Source: Terriglobales bacterium (GTDB lineage Bacteria > Acidobacteriota > Terriglobia > Bryobacterales > Bryobacteraceae). From it: a DNA stretch of 64,000 nt. The notes under the pieces were generated by a model. It did not search any database. It was not told the origin of the DNA and worked only from the letters and a program-made list of their open reading frames with translations. The stretch spans positions 1-64,000 of the forward strand of contig JAIXQP010000024.1 of assembly GCA_027485675.1 (NCBI GenBank). Direction: 5' to 3'. Both the position numbers and the translations under genes were made by a program. This document shows positions 18,246-27,557 of the stretch, one piece after another (positions within the stretch are counted from its first letter, which is position 1; each line of letters opens with the position of its first letter).

Positions 18246-19088
18246 TCACGATTTTACCATTGCATCCAGCAGCGTCTGCTTCATCACGCTCTCGTCCGGC
18301 TTCACGCCCGTCCACATCTCAAAGCCGATCACGCCCTGGTACACCAACATCGTCAACCCATCCAGCGTCCGCAAACCCCGCGCCTGCGCCGCCGCCAGAA
18401 ACTTGGTCACCGGCGGATTGAACACCGCGTCCGCCACCAGGCACCGCGCCCGGCTCAGGTCCACGTCCGGCATCCAGTCCACATTCGGGTACAGACCCAG
18501 CGAAGTCGCGTTAATCAGCAGGTCCGTCTCCGGCTGCACCTCGTAGTGCACCCGCCACGGGACAAACCGGATCGGCCCGTGCGGCTTCAAGTCCTCTACC
18601 ATCGGCGACACCCGTTCCACCGATCGGTTCACCACAATCAACTCTTCCACGCCCGCCAGCAGCAGTTCCGTCGCAATCGCCCGCGCCGCGCCGCCCGCGC
18701 CGAGCAGCACCACGCGCTTGCCTCGCGGGTCCATCCCGGCGTCCTGCGTCAACCCCCGCAGAAACCCTTTCCCATCCGTGTTCTCGCCAAGGAACCGGCT
18801 TCCCTCCCGGCGCACCGTGTTCACCGCCCCAATAATCCTGGCCTCTTTGGACAACTCGTCGAGGAAGGGGATCACCGCCACCTTGTGCGGAATCGTGCAG
18901 TTGAACCCGGCAAATCCCATCGCGCGAGCGCCGCGCACCGCATCCCCCAACCCCGCCGGCGCCACCTCAATCGTCAGATAACGCCACTGTAATCCCGCCG
19001 CCGCAAAGGCGGCCTCCTGCATCACGCCGGTCGGATTCTCCGCCACCGGCTGGCCAAAACAGGCCACCAGTTCTGCTTTAAAGTTCAT
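18246..19088 (-). CDS. aroE: Shikimate dehydrogenase (AroE family)
   Basis: This 280-residue protein has the catalytic Lys motif GFNCTIPHKVAV (Lys69), NTVRREGSRFLGENTDGKG, the NADP-binding GAGGAARAI, NATSLGLYPN and LTMLVYQG near the end. It should reduce 3-dehydroshikimate to shikimate in the aromatic pathway. The N-terminal shikimate-binding motif, normally G-x-P-x-x-H-S-x-S-P, here reads GQPVAENPTGVM, so both usual serines are missing; a quinate-type or other cyclic polyol substrate is possible. The next gene downstream is a Gfo/Idh/MocA oxidoreductase. Confidence 0.87.
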   Translation of the reverse strand: MNFKAELVACFGQPVAENPTGVMQEAAFAAAGLQWRYLTIEVAPAGLGDAVRGARAMGFAGFNCTIPHKVAVIPFLDELSKEARIIGAVNTVRREGSRFLGENTDGKGFLRGLTQDAGMDPRGKRVVLLGAGGAARAIATELLLAGVEELIVVNRSVERVSPMVEDLKPHGPIRFVPWRVHYEVQPETDLLINATSLGLYPNVDWMPDVDLSRARCLVADAVFNPPVTKFLAAAQARGLRTLDGLTMLVYQGVIGFEMWTGVKPDESVMKQTLLDAMVKS

Positions 19089-19092
19089 GAGA

Positions 19093-20145
19093 TTAGTTCT
19101 TCGGAGGCGTCTCTTGCGTCGCCGACTCGGGCAGCGGTTCCGGCGTATCGAACGTAATCGTCGTGTCCGCGCCGAACTTCCGGTACATGCGGAACTCCAC
19201 TTCGTTCTTCACGAGATGCTTGCCCTCCCGCATCCGCACCTCGGCCTTCAAAGGCAGCATGAAGCCGCGGCCGTTGATGTCCGTCATGTCGTAGTCGAGC
19301 GTGGTCTTGGCCTCTTGCACCGGGAAGTCCGGCGGAATGTCCGCTTCGAGCGTAATCCGCGTCACCTGCAGCGAATCGCGTTCCACGAACACGAGGCCCC
19401 GGTAGCCCGGCGTCACCTGCACCCGGTCTTGATAATTGATCGTCCAGTGCGAATTCGGCTGCGCCACGAAGTACTGAAACACGTGGTTCCGCTTGCCGCG
19501 CAGCGTCGCCCAGCGCAGCCAGTCAAACCGCGCGGCCGTGTTCGCCTCGAACAGCTCCTTCATCATCGACCCGAACTCGCCCGACGACGTCGCCCCGCCC
19601 AGCCGCTGCATGGGCGTATCCACGCTGCGCCCGTTCACGCTGACCACCTTGTAGTCTTCCTTCTGGTCGAAGTAGCTCAGCCGCGCGTTGATCACGTCCT
19701 GTTGGCCGTAAAAGCCCAGCCCCGAAGGATCCACATACCGGCGCGTCACCTGCATGCACAGAAAGTCCGGCAACCCCTTCGAGTAGCCCAATGCATACAC
19801 CCGCGCCTCGCCAATCACGCGCTGCTGCTCTTCGGCCGAAGGCGGCGGAATCACCGGCGCGGCCACTTTCACGGGCGCCGGAGCCGCGGCCGGCAAATCC
19901 TTGGTCGCCAGCATCAAGTCGCGGAGCACCTCCACCGTCAACGGACCCGCTCCCATCGCGATGAACTCTTCAAACTGCCGCGGCTCCAGGCGGTTCGTCA
20001 GCTTCGTTTTTTTGAGATACCCGGCCACCGCCTTATCCGGCTGGTGCAGATCCACCGACGACTTTAAAAATCCGCGCAGCTGCTCCACCGACATCCGCGT
20101 TTGAGCCGCCAGCGTGATCGCGAAAAGGAAGACGAGAAACCGCAT
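19093..20145 (-). CDS. Secreted protein of unknown function
   Basis: This 350-residue protein has a signal peptide (1-15), a helical segment (about 16-75), a Pro/Ala linker (about 83-105) and a beta-rich C-terminal domain of about 240 residues with many alternating charged and hydrophobic strands (FLPLKAEVRMREGKHLVKNEVEFRMYRKFG). The domain looks like a LolA/DUF3108-type half-barrel, but I do not recognise the family. It sits between an SGNH hydrolase and aroE, 1-4 bases from each, so it is probably co-transcribed. Confidence 0.75.
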   Translation of the reverse strand: MRFLVFLFAITLAAQTRMSVEQLRGFLKSSVDLHQPDKAVAGYLKKTKLTNRLEPRQFEEFIAMGAGPLTVEVLRDLMLATKDLPAAAPAPVKVAAPVIPPPSAEEQQRVIGEARVYALGYSKGLPDFLCMQVTRRYVDPSGLGFYGQQDVINARLSYFDQKEDYKVVSVNGRSVDTPMQRLGGATSSGEFGSMMKELFEANTAARFDWLRWATLRGKRNHVFQYFVAQPNSHWTINYQDRVQVTPGYRGLVFVERDSLQVTRITLEADIPPDFPVQEAKTTLDYDMTDINGRGFMLPLKAEVRMREGKHLVKNEVEFRMYRKFGADTTITFDTPEPLPESATQETPPKN

Positions 20146-20146
20146 A

Positions 20147-21211
20147 TTACTTTTGACGCTTCTTCCCCGTCTTCTGTTGCGGATTCGTTGCGGGCAACGT
20201 CGCGTCGATCGCCGCCTGCGCCAGTGGCGCCATAATCCGGTACCCGGCCGAATTCGGATGCAGCCCGTCGTCGGCCAATTCGGCCTTCAAGAAGCCGCCG
20301 CTGTCCACCGTCGCGTCGTAGTAGTTCAAGTAGGTGAAGCCCCGCTTCTTCGCAAACGACGCCATCCAGGCATTCAACTCCCGGATCACCGCCGGCGGCC
20401 GTGCCACGGTCATTGCAAAGCGCGGATTCTTGTCCTTGTGGTGATCGCTCACCGGCAGGATGCTCGCCAGAATCACTTTGATCTTATGGAACTCGCAAAG
20501 GTCGGCGATCATCGTCAGGTTGTTCTGAATCGTCTCCACCGGCACGCCTCGCGCAATATCGTTCGTGCCCGCTAGAATTAGCATCGCCTGCGGTTTGTGC
20601 GCAATCACGTCCGCCTGCATCCGCCCCAGCATCTCGCCCGTAATCTGGCCGCTGATGCCCCGGTTGACGTAATCCATGCCGGGAAAATACTCGTTCAGCC
20701 GCCAGCCGTCGGTGATCGAATCGCCATGGAACACCACCCGGCGCCCAGTCGATGCGGGTACCGTCCGGTTGGCCTCGGCGTAGCGCCGCAGGTTATCCCG
20801 GTCGCTCCCCCGCAGCTGCGTCTCGGTCGTTTCAAGCAGCGATTGAAAATGCGCGTCGAGCCGCGCCACCGCGTCGCGCAGCTCGGCCGTCTGCTTCCGG
20901 GCCTCTTCGGGATACGGGAACGGTTTCCGGATGCTGTCCGCGACGGCCAGGTAGCCCCGCGCCTCCGTCAACAGACCCTGCGAAATCGTCAGCGTCAGCC
21001 GGTTGGCGACCCGGGCGTTCTTGTGGATCTGCTTCAGATTCTCGAGCATCGGCGCCGCCGAACGCGCCAAGCCGGGAGCCGTCAACGACGTCGCTTCGGT
21101 CAATTGGATAATGCGCTCGGTCAGCGCCAAGCCGTCCGGTCCGTTCAGCGTCCCGTTCGTTTGGGCGAACCCCACGGCGCACCAGCACAGCGCCAGCCAT
21201 CTGCAGATCAT
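20147..21211 (-). CDS. Secreted SGNH/GDSL hydrolase
   Basis: This 354-residue protein has a signal peptide (1-17), a helical N-terminal 140 residues, then the SGNH blocks: GDSITDG (Ser165), GISG, GTND and the C-terminal DGLHPN with the catalytic Asp and His. It is probably a carbohydrate esterase or acetylhydrolase of the platelet-activating-factor acetylhydrolase type, in the periplasm. It overlaps the DUF3108 gene by 4 bases and leads into the hypothetical gene after 1 base. Confidence 0.88.
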   Translation of the reverse strand: MICRWLALCWCAVGFAQTNGTLNGPDGLALTERIIQLTEATSLTAPGLARSAAPMLENLKQIHKNARVANRLTLTISQGLLTEARGYLAVADSIRKPFPYPEEARKQTAELRDAVARLDAHFQSLLETTETQLRGSDRDNLRRYAEANRTVPASTGRRVVFHGDSITDGWRLNEYFPGMDYVNRGISGQITGEMLGRMQADVIAHKPQAMLILAGTNDIARGVPVETIQNNLTMIADLCEFHKIKVILASILPVSDHHKDKNPRFAMTVARPPAVIRELNAWMASFAKKRGFTYLNYYDATVDSGGFLKAELADDGLHPNSAGYRIMAPLAQAAIDATLPATNPQQKTGKKRQK

Positions 21212-21924
21212 GGCTCTACTTTATCTAATTGAAATGTCACCGTACCAATGTGGAACTTCATCCGGACCTGAATCTGCACCGGCAGCCGCCGTGCGTCGTC
21301 GCTGAGCCAGACGAACAGCCGCGCATCCCGCTTATACAGAACGTCGTTAAACAGAAACGCCTCGTAGCGCGTCGTCGAAAACTGGCCGGCCCGCGTCCGG
21401 ATTTTCTCCTTGTCCTGCATCTGCACCCGGGCCTGCACGAACTTCTTGCCGTCGCTCACCGGCAGCAGGATTTCCCGCTCCGTCCCCATCGGGCGCCGCC
21501 GCAAAACCATCAACGCCCCCACAATGTCGTGCACGCAACCCGGAACTTCCAATTCCCGTTCGAGGGCAATCTCGTTCTTCACCAAATCGCGCTCGATGTA
21601 CTTCGAACGGCCCTCGCTCCACGTCACCGTCGTATCCCGGCGCTTCTTGCCCTCCTCGGCCTCGAGGCGCGAAGTTTGGGCGCAGAATGCCTCGTTCAGG
21701 CTCACCGTGTAGTTGTCATTCACCCGGAAAAGCTTCGATACCAGGCCAGCCGAATGCAGATGCAACTGCAGGAAGCTCCCGTTGGCCGCCGGGTTGTTCG
21801 TCAACACCACCGCCCCGGCGTTCACCATCCGCCACTCCACGCTGTAGCTGAGTTTTTCAACCGGGACCGGCGTCTGTGCCGCAATCGGCAGGAGCACCAG
21901 GAATAGGGGGAATAAACTCTTCAT
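21208..21924 (-). CDS. DUF3108 family secreted protein
   Basis: This 238-residue protein has a signal peptide (1-16). The DUF3108 core starts with KLSYSVEWRMVNAGAVVL and ends with LFVWLSDDARRLPVQIQVRMKFHIGTVTFQL, the typical family end. The family has unknown function and an outer-envelope, LolA-like fold. It is first in a likely leftward operon with the SGNH hydrolase. Its start is about 40 bases from the divergent gene at 21967. Confidence 0.88.
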   Translation of the reverse strand: MKSLFPLFLVLLPIAAQTPVPVEKLSYSVEWRMVNAGAVVLTNNPAANGSFLQLHLHSAGLVSKLFRVNDNYTVSLNEAFCAQTSRLEAEEGKKRRDTTVTWSEGRSKYIERDLVKNEIALERELEVPGCVHDIVGALMVLRRRPMGTEREILLPVSDGKKFVQARVQMQDKEKIRTRAGQFSTTRYEAFLFNDVLYKRDARLFVWLSDDARRLPVQIQVRMKFHIGTVTFQLDKVEP

Positions 21925-21966
21925 CGAACCCCTGAGTGTGGCAAATCCCCGTGCTACGCTGCAAGC

Positions 21967-22683
21967 TTGGCGCTCCGAATTCTCCTGCTACTGCTCGTCA
22001 CCGTGACCGGCTGGTTCTATTGGGACGCCCGGATTTCCGGCCTGCCGCTCACCGCCTGGCAGATCGATCGCTACCTCGATCCCACCCAGCCGCCCCACCG
22101 GATTCAGGCCGCCCTCAGCCAGCTTTCCGGTCCCCACCCCGCCCTCGCGCGGCTCCACCGTTACCCCGACCCCGGCGTCCGCGCGGATGTGGCCCGTCTT
22201 GCGCCGGCCACCGACCAGTTGGAAGACCCTTCTCCGTGGGTACGATTCCGGGCGGCGATCGGCCTGCAACGAAACGAAGCCATTGCGGTCCGCCCCGTCC
22301 TCCTCGCCACCCTGCGCGCCGTCACCGTGTTTGCCGAGGATCCGGGGTCCGTCCAGTGGCGCCTGGCCGAAGGCGCGCGCCTCGGGGCGGGCGAGGAACT
22401 CGGCTCCGTGGATTCGCGCGTTTTCGCCTCCCCCGTGCCGGGCCGGTTGATCCGGCGCTACGTCCAAACCGGCGAAGCCATCCGGCGTGGCCAGCGCCTG
22501 GCCGACGTCGCCATCGCCGACGAGTGGCTGGTAGAGGCGCTCACCGCCCTCGGCCGCATCGGCCTCCCCATCGACGCCGAGGAGATTCGCCTGTTCCAGA
22601 GCGAAAAGTTTCCCCCGGCCGTCCAACAGGCGGCCGCCGCCGCCGTCGAAAAGATTCAGTCCCGTCCCCGGAAAAAGTCGTGA
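21967..22683 (+). CDS. Membrane-anchored HEAT-repeat protein with lipoyl-like insert
   Basis: This 238-residue protein starts at a TTG (21967) and has one N-terminal membrane segment (residues 3-18). HEAT-like helices (HPALARLHRYPDPGVRADVARL, EDPSPWVRFRAAIGLQ) are followed by a barrel-sandwich (biotinyl/lipoyl-like) hairpin, LGSVDSRVFASPVPGRLIRRYVQ-TGEAIRRGQRLADVA, and then a last helix pair. The hairpin lacks the modified Lys, so it resembles the non-modified version in HlyD-type proteins. Function unknown. It overlaps the esterase gene by a GTGA quartet. Confidence 0.7.
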   Translation: MALRILLLLLVTVTGWFYWDARISGLPLTAWQIDRYLDPTQPPHRIQAALSQLSGPHPALARLHRYPDPGVRADVARLAPATDQLEDPSPWVRFRAAIGLQRNEAIAVRPVLLATLRAVTVFAEDPGSVQWRLAEGARLGAGEELGSVDSRVFASPVPGRLIRRYVQTGEAIRRGQRLADVAIADEWLVEALTALGRIGLPIDAEEIRLFQSEKFPPAVQQAAAAAVEKIQSRPRKKS

Positions 22684-24128
22684 GATTCCTCCTCGTTCTC
22701 CTCCCGCTGCTCCTGCCCGCCGCCTCAATTGAGGTCACCCTCGACCCCGCTTTGGCGCCGAAAGGCACGAGCGGCCGCCTGATTGTCCTCATGACGCAAG
22801 GCAAGCCGCAGGGCGACACCATCCGCACCGGCTTCATCCCCGGCGAAACCTGGATGGCCGCCAAGGAGGTGGAGCACTTCGCCCCCGGCTCGACCGTCAC
22901 CGTCGACGGCGACGACATCGCCTTCCCCCGGCCCTTCTCCCAGGCCCCCGCCGGCGAATGGCACTACATGGCTATCCTCGACGTGGATCACAGTTACGCC
23001 CGCAATGGCGCTGGCCCCGGCGACTTAGTCAGCGCGATTGCCACCGGGCCGAAGCTGACTCTCTCCCGCGTGAACCCGCCCCGCCCGGCGCCCGCCGATA
23101 CGGACACCGTGAAACTGGTCGAATTCGAAAGCAAGTTACTCAGTAACTTCTTCGGCCGGCCAGTCAAGATGCGCGCGGGCGTTCTCCTCCCTGCCGATTT
23201 TGCCAAGCCCGGCGCCGCCTACCCGGCCATCTATCATGTTCACGGCTTCGGCGGAGACCATACCGCGGCCTGGCGCGCCAAGCCCGCCACCGCCTTTCGC
23301 GCGGTGCACATCTTCCTTGATGCCTCCTGCCCCGGTGGCCATCATGTCTTTGCCGATTCGGCCAACAACGGTCCCTGGGGCGCGGCTCTGACCAAGGAGT
23401 TCATCCCGTACCTTGAAAAGCGTTTCCGCCTGCTTCCCCGGCCCTACGCCCGCTTTCTCACGGGCCATTCCTCAGGCGGCTGGTCCACGCTCTGGCTGCA
23501 GGTCGCCTATCCCCGCTTCTTCGGCGGCACATGGCCCACGGCCCCGGACTCGGTGGACTTCGAAAGCTTCACGGGGATCGACGTTCGGCCCGGCTCCACG
23601 CAAAACGCCTATCTGACGAAAGAGGGCCAGCCGCTCTACCTGGTCCGCCTGAAGGGGAAGGATGTGGTGACGCTGCGGGACTTCGCCCTGCAGGAGCGCG
23701 TCGCGGGAGACTACGGTGGCCAGTTTGCCTCATTCGACTGGGTCTTCAGCCCGAAGGGTCTCGATGGCCGGCCCATGCGTTTGTTTAACCGAGTAACCGG
23801 CGAGGTGGATCCGGCCGTGCGCGAGTATTGGCGGAAATACGACATCAGTTATCAGGTCCAGACGCGCTGGGCCGAACTCGGGCCCTTGCTCAAGGGTAAG
23901 ATCCGCTTGGTGATGGGAGACCAGGACACCTTCCACCTGGACGAAGCAACTAAGCTATTCTGTAAGTTCCTTGCTTCGAAAGGGGCGGAGGATGCTTGCG
24001 AGATCGTGCCGGAAAGGGACCACGGGGATCTTTTCAAACCCTATAAGACTTACCCGGACGGCCTCATGAAGCGGATTGAGGATGAGATGGCGTGGCAGTT
24101 CGAAAAAGGCCGCCCGAAGGCCAAATAG
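22680..24128 (+). CDS. Secreted esterase (PF00756-like)
   Basis: This 482-residue protein starts at a GTG (22680) that overlaps the previous stop. It has a signal peptide (1-15), an N-terminal beta domain of about 140 residues, then an alpha/beta-hydrolase: PAIYHVHGFGGDH and the nucleophile elbow GHSSGG (Ser264), with a His near the end in VPERDHGDLF. It resembles the Fes/feruloyl-esterase/antigen-85 group; the substrate is unknown. A longer in-frame reading from 21936 runs through the previous gene in another frame and is rejected. Confidence 0.83.
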   Translation: MRFLLVLLPLLLPAASIEVTLDPALAPKGTSGRLIVLMTQGKPQGDTIRTGFIPGETWMAAKEVEHFAPGSTVTVDGDDIAFPRPFSQAPAGEWHYMAILDVDHSYARNGAGPGDLVSAIATGPKLTLSRVNPPRPAPADTDTVKLVEFESKLLSNFFGRPVKMRAGVLLPADFAKPGAAYPAIYHVHGFGGDHTAAWRAKPATAFRAVHIFLDASCPGGHHVFADSANNGPWGAALTKEFIPYLEKRFRLLPRPYARFLTGHSSGGWSTLWLQVAYPRFFGGTWPTAPDSVDFESFTGIDVRPGSTQNAYLTKEGQPLYLVRLKGKDVVTLRDFALQERVAGDYGGQFASFDWVFSPKGLDGRPMRLFNRVTGEVDPAVREYWRKYDISYQVQTRWAELGPLLKGKIRLVMGDQDTFHLDEATKLFCKFLASKGAEDACEIVPERDHGDLFKPYKTYPDGLMKRIEDEMAWQFEKGRPKAK

Positions 24129-24131
24129 CGC

Positions 24132-25022
24132 ATGCGTTTAGTTCTGGTGGCATTGCTCGCGAACCTCCTGTTCGCTCAGCCCGAACTCTTCTTGGTCGAC
24201 GAAAACAACAAACAGGTACGGTCCGTCCAAGTGGATCCGGTGGAGGTACAAGCCTCCTTCACCGTCCCCAACAATCCGGCATTCTTCTTCGTCAACGCCG
24301 ACCGCACCAAGTACTACTCCGTCTCCCGCGCCGCCACCGGAACCGTCGCCGTCCTCTCCGCTGCGCAGCCCTCCACCGTCCTCAAGACCCTCGATCTCGC
24401 CGCCGTCACGGCAGCCGCGATCACACCCGACCGAACCAAAATCGTGATCGCCACCGCGACCACCCTTTACCGAATCGACACCGCTACGGATACGGTCACC
24501 AGCGCCGCGTTTTTGAATGCACCCGTCAAGGAACTGATCTTCTCCCTTGACGGATCCCGTCTCTTCGCCCTGACCACGCAGGTCGTCATGTTTAACATCG
24601 ACCCTTTTGTGGTCGTTTCCTCCACCGTCTTGCCAGGGCCGTTGGAGACAATGGCCATGAACCATACGGGGCTTCTTTATGGGTCCGCCCCTGGCCGCGT
24701 GCATGAAATCGACGGGAGAACCGGCCAGCCGCTGCGGACCATCGAAACACTTGGCCGCCCGGGACGACTCGCCTTTAGCCCCTCCAGCTATGTCGCCTTA
24801 GCCGGTAACCTGGCGGACACCGGTCCGTCCCTGTTCCGCTTCGATCTCAAGGCGGCGGCCGTCACCGCTTCCCTCACTATTCCCTCGGTCCGGTTCCGCG
24901 AAGTCCATTTCCTTAGTGAGCTTCGTGCCGTAGCGCTATCAAATCAGTCCTCGACGCAAGTCCCTGTCCAGGTCGACCCCTTGAGCACCCCACTCGTCAT
25001 GCGGGGCAGTGAGACCTTTTGA
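24132..25022 (+). CDS. Surface protein, N-terminal propeller part (split by TGA)
   Basis: A signal peptide (1-15, LLANLLFAQ) is followed by a YVTN-like beta-propeller of about 280 residues with blade motifs such as AITPDRTKIVIATATTLYRIDTATDTV and LIFSLDGSRLFALT. The frame ends at a TGA (25020-25022) inside what looks like the last blade. The same frame stays open right after the stop and continues into the Ig-like protein at 25092-27557. So this is probably the first half of one long secreted protein, not a free-standing gene. Confidence 0.8.
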   Translation: MRLVLVALLANLLFAQPELFLVDENNKQVRSVQVDPVEVQASFTVPNNPAFFFVNADRTKYYSVSRAATGTVAVLSAAQPSTVLKTLDLAAVTAAAITPDRTKIVIATATTLYRIDTATDTVTSAAFLNAPVKELIFSLDGSRLFALTTQVVMFNIDPFVVVSSTVLPGPLETMAMNHTGLLYGSAPGRVHEIDGRTGQPLRTIETLGRPGRLAFSPSSYVALAGNLADTGPSLFRFDLKAAAVTASLTIPSVRFREVHFLSELRAVALSNQSSTQVPVQVDPLSTPLVMRGSETF

Positions 25023-27557
25023 ACCATCGTCCCCTCGCCCGAATTCCCTGAACCGCGACAACTGTACCTTTTCGACGGAATCACGAAGCGCATGAACACT
25101 GAGGAATTTCCCGGCCCCACCCCTGCACAGTTCCCTTCGATGGGGCTGCCCTTCCTGGCTCCGGTTACCAACGTCGGCGTGCCGGTATATCTCCATGCCT
25201 TTAACGGCGATCAAACGGCCGCGCCCGGGCAACCGTATCCCCTGCCGCTCGTCGCTCGCGTCATCAACCGCATTGGGCGCCCCTTGAGCAACATCACGGT
25301 TCAGTTCTCAAGCGGCCAGTCCGCCATCTCAAACGCTGAAGGTTGGGTCACCGTGTCAGCCCTATCTCCGGTCTCCGGCGGGCCGGTGGCCATCACAGCT
25401 ACAGCCGGTGCCGCAAGGGCGATCTTCCGTCTCGGTGCTCCCGCCGCGCCTGCGGCGTCAATCACTATTCTCCAGGGCCAAGGGCAACTCGTCAGATCGG
25501 GGCAGAACCTACTACCCTTGCGGGTTGCCGTCCACGACGCCTCCGGCAATCCCGTACCCGGTCAAGACGTCACCTTCTCCGCTCCTAATGGCGCAGCTGA
25601 GCTGGAATGCCCGGGGCGGCGGTTATGCAACCTCCGCACCGACGGAAGCGGAACCGTATCCGTCGCCATGAAGCTCGGGAGCAGCAACTCCGAGCCCCCT
25701 TTTGAGCAGCAGCAGATCGAGATTGCCTCCGGTACCGCACCCCGTCGCACTGTCTTCTTGACGGTGGGCAGCATTGAGCGCCACTTCGTGCCGGCCTCCC
25801 GAACTACCTTCTCGGGCTTCATTAACACCACAATTCCGAATGCCCTGGAGTTTCAATTCCATGAGCAAGCACTTCCCGGATTCTATCGGCCGCTGGCGAA
25901 TGTGGGAATCGCGTATCGTCCTCCGACGGCATTCCCGGACCTCACCTGCGACGGCGAAAGTGGCGTTGTGCTGGCGGGTGCCGACGGCTTCGCTCGATGC
26001 ACCTTGGCCTTGGGCGGTCAGGCTGGCGTCGCGCCCCTTAGCGCCGGAATCCGAGTCGGTGGGGGGCGGGATGACTTCGCTCCCGTCGATTCAGCTACCG
26101 TCACAATCTTGAACACCGGACAGCCAAGGATTGAAGTACTCAGTGGGGCCCAACAGGTGCTCCGTGACGGACAACCATTTGTGCCCATCTCAATACGCTT
26201 GTTCGATCCGTCCGGCGTGCCTCTGCCCAACGTCTCACTCCGTTGGTCAGTGGACGCTTCCAGTGGACCGAGTTTGGTTCTGGACTCCCCATCAGCGGTC
26301 ACTGATGGCTCTGGACAAGGGTCCACCGGCCTGAAAGTGTTTTGGTTCAATCATTTCGAGGTCTTCGTTCGCGTTCGCGCCTTAGGTACGGAGGCTGTGA
26401 TTCCCATCTACGTTGCTGCATCAGGCGATATTCCTTTCGAGGTGACACCACCAATGCCTGGTTTCGCAGGCTTCTCCCGTTTCCGCATGCCGCTCATAGG
26501 TCCATGGACCATCGAAGGCTTGCCTGGTTGGCTGCGCGTTCGACCCGCTGCGGGCGTCGGCCCAGGTTTCGTCTGGTTCGAACACGAGGCGAATCCTTCA
26601 TTCACCGCCTCCCGCTTCGCCACCCTTACGGTGGGATCTCGTCGAATCAATGTTGAGCAGGCCCCTCGGCCCAGACCTCTGATTCAAGGCGGAAGTATCA
26701 CCTCCTCCTCTGGAAGCTCGGCTTCCATTCAGGTAAACTTCGCCGGTTGGTCCGAACTTAGAACCCTCAACGTCTTGAACCTGCTCATTCGCGATAGCCT
26801 CGACGGCCGCAACGCCTGTTACGTCGCCTACTCTATGCCGTCTCGCGTCTTGTATCTCGTGTCGGATCAGGGCCCTGAGACACTCTCTGCTCCCATCGCG
26901 CTGCCGTCCCCACAAACCGTCTCCAATAGCCAGTGCACGATTCACGGTGCCGAGTCCTCTATTCGAACGTCCGACAATTCTGTGGCCCTCACCCTTCGGG
27001 TTTCTTTCTCGTCTTCATTTGCCGGGGCAAAGCTCGTATATGCTGGAGCCACCGACGTCTTTGGAACGAGTTCTGGCTGGTCAATCACAGCGGTCCATTC
27101 GGTACCGGGCCCCCCCACTTGGCCTCGCCCGCTGAGCGTTACACAAACTTTCCCAGCATTTGGCTCCGGTACCACGTTCGAGTTTGAGGACGCTACCGAT
27201 GCCCGCAATCTCGAAACGGTGTGGGTCCTCGCCAACACCGCCCTCGACGCTGCAGGAGCCTGCTATTTTGCCTACCACGTCCCTTGGAACCAGATCTTCC
27301 TCTTCCCGGATTCCGGCCTAGCCTCGGGCATCATATCGGCGGCCCTCGAAGGGGGCACTCTTCTTTCTAACACCTCCTGCCGTATCCATACCGCCGGTGC
27401 GTCGGTGTCGAAATCCGGCCCCAATTTGAGGTTGACGCTTGTCATGAGTGCGTTCCAGCCGTACGGGACCCCCACTCGCGCTGTCTGGCTCGCTGCACAA
27501 TCGCTCAGCGGCCAGCGCAGTACCTGGCAAGCTCTGGCCGTGGGGAACCCTTACTAA
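25023..27557 (+). CDS. Surface protein, Ig-like/BACON/DGRNACY part (after TGA)
   Basis: The first ATG is at 25092 (821 residues from there), but the frame is open from 25023 and is the same frame as the propeller gene. Without the upstream part it has no signal peptide and no Shine-Dalgarno site. From the 25092 ATG: Big_1-like adhesive domains (about 45-130 and 120-215, and again near 340-440), a BACON-like domain (about 440-525), then two copies of a module with DGRNACY or DAAGACYFAY and paired cysteines (about 545-685 and 690-821) seen in Acidobacteria. It is likely a cell-surface or secreted binding protein. Codon use is less GC-extreme than its neighbours. Confidence 0.8.
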   Translation, partial: TIVPSPEFPEPRQLYLFDGITKRMNTEEFPGPTPAQFPSMGLPFLAPVTNVGVPVYLHAFNGDQTAAPGQPYPLPLVARVINRIGRPLSNITVQFSSGQSAISNAEGWVTVSALSPVSGGPVAITATAGAARAIFRLGAPAAPAASITILQGQGQLVRSGQNLLPLRVAVHDASGNPVPGQDVTFSAPNGAAELECPGRRLCNLRTDGSGTVSVAMKLGSSNSEPPFEQQQIEIASGTAPRRTVFLTVGSIERHFVPASRTTFSGFINTTIPNALEFQFHEQALPGFYRPLANVGIAYRPPTAFPDLTCDGESGVVLAGADGFARCTLALGGQAGVAPLSAGIRVGGGRDDFAPVDSATVTILNTGQPRIEVLSGAQQVLRDGQPFVPISIRLFDPSGVPLPNVSLRWSVDASSGPSLVLDSPSAVTDGSGQGSTGLKVFWFNHFEVFVRVRALGTEAVIPIYVAASGDIPFEVTPPMPGFAGFSRFRMPLIGPWTIEGLPGWLRVRPAAGVGPGFVWFEHEANPSFTASRFATLTVGSRRINVEQAPRPRPLIQGGSITSSSGSSASIQVNFAGWSELRTLNVLNLLIRDSLDGRNACYVAYSMPSRVLYLVSDQGPETLSAPIALPSPQTVSNSQCTIHGAESSIRTSDNSVALTLRVSFSSSFAGAKLVYAGATDVFGTSSGWSITAVHSVPGPPTWPRPLSVTQTFPAFGSGTTFEFEDATDARNLETVWVLANTALDAAGACYFAYHVPWNQIFLFPDSGLASGIISAALEGGTLLSNTSCRIHTAGASVSKSGPNLRLTLVMSAFQPYGTPTRAVWLAAQSLSGQRSTWQALAVGNPY

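Noticed and set aside
25020-25022. TGA as a selenocysteine codon
   Set aside because: No SECIS-like hairpin is visible right after the TGA and no selenoprotein motif surrounds it. A nonsense change or readthrough is more likely.
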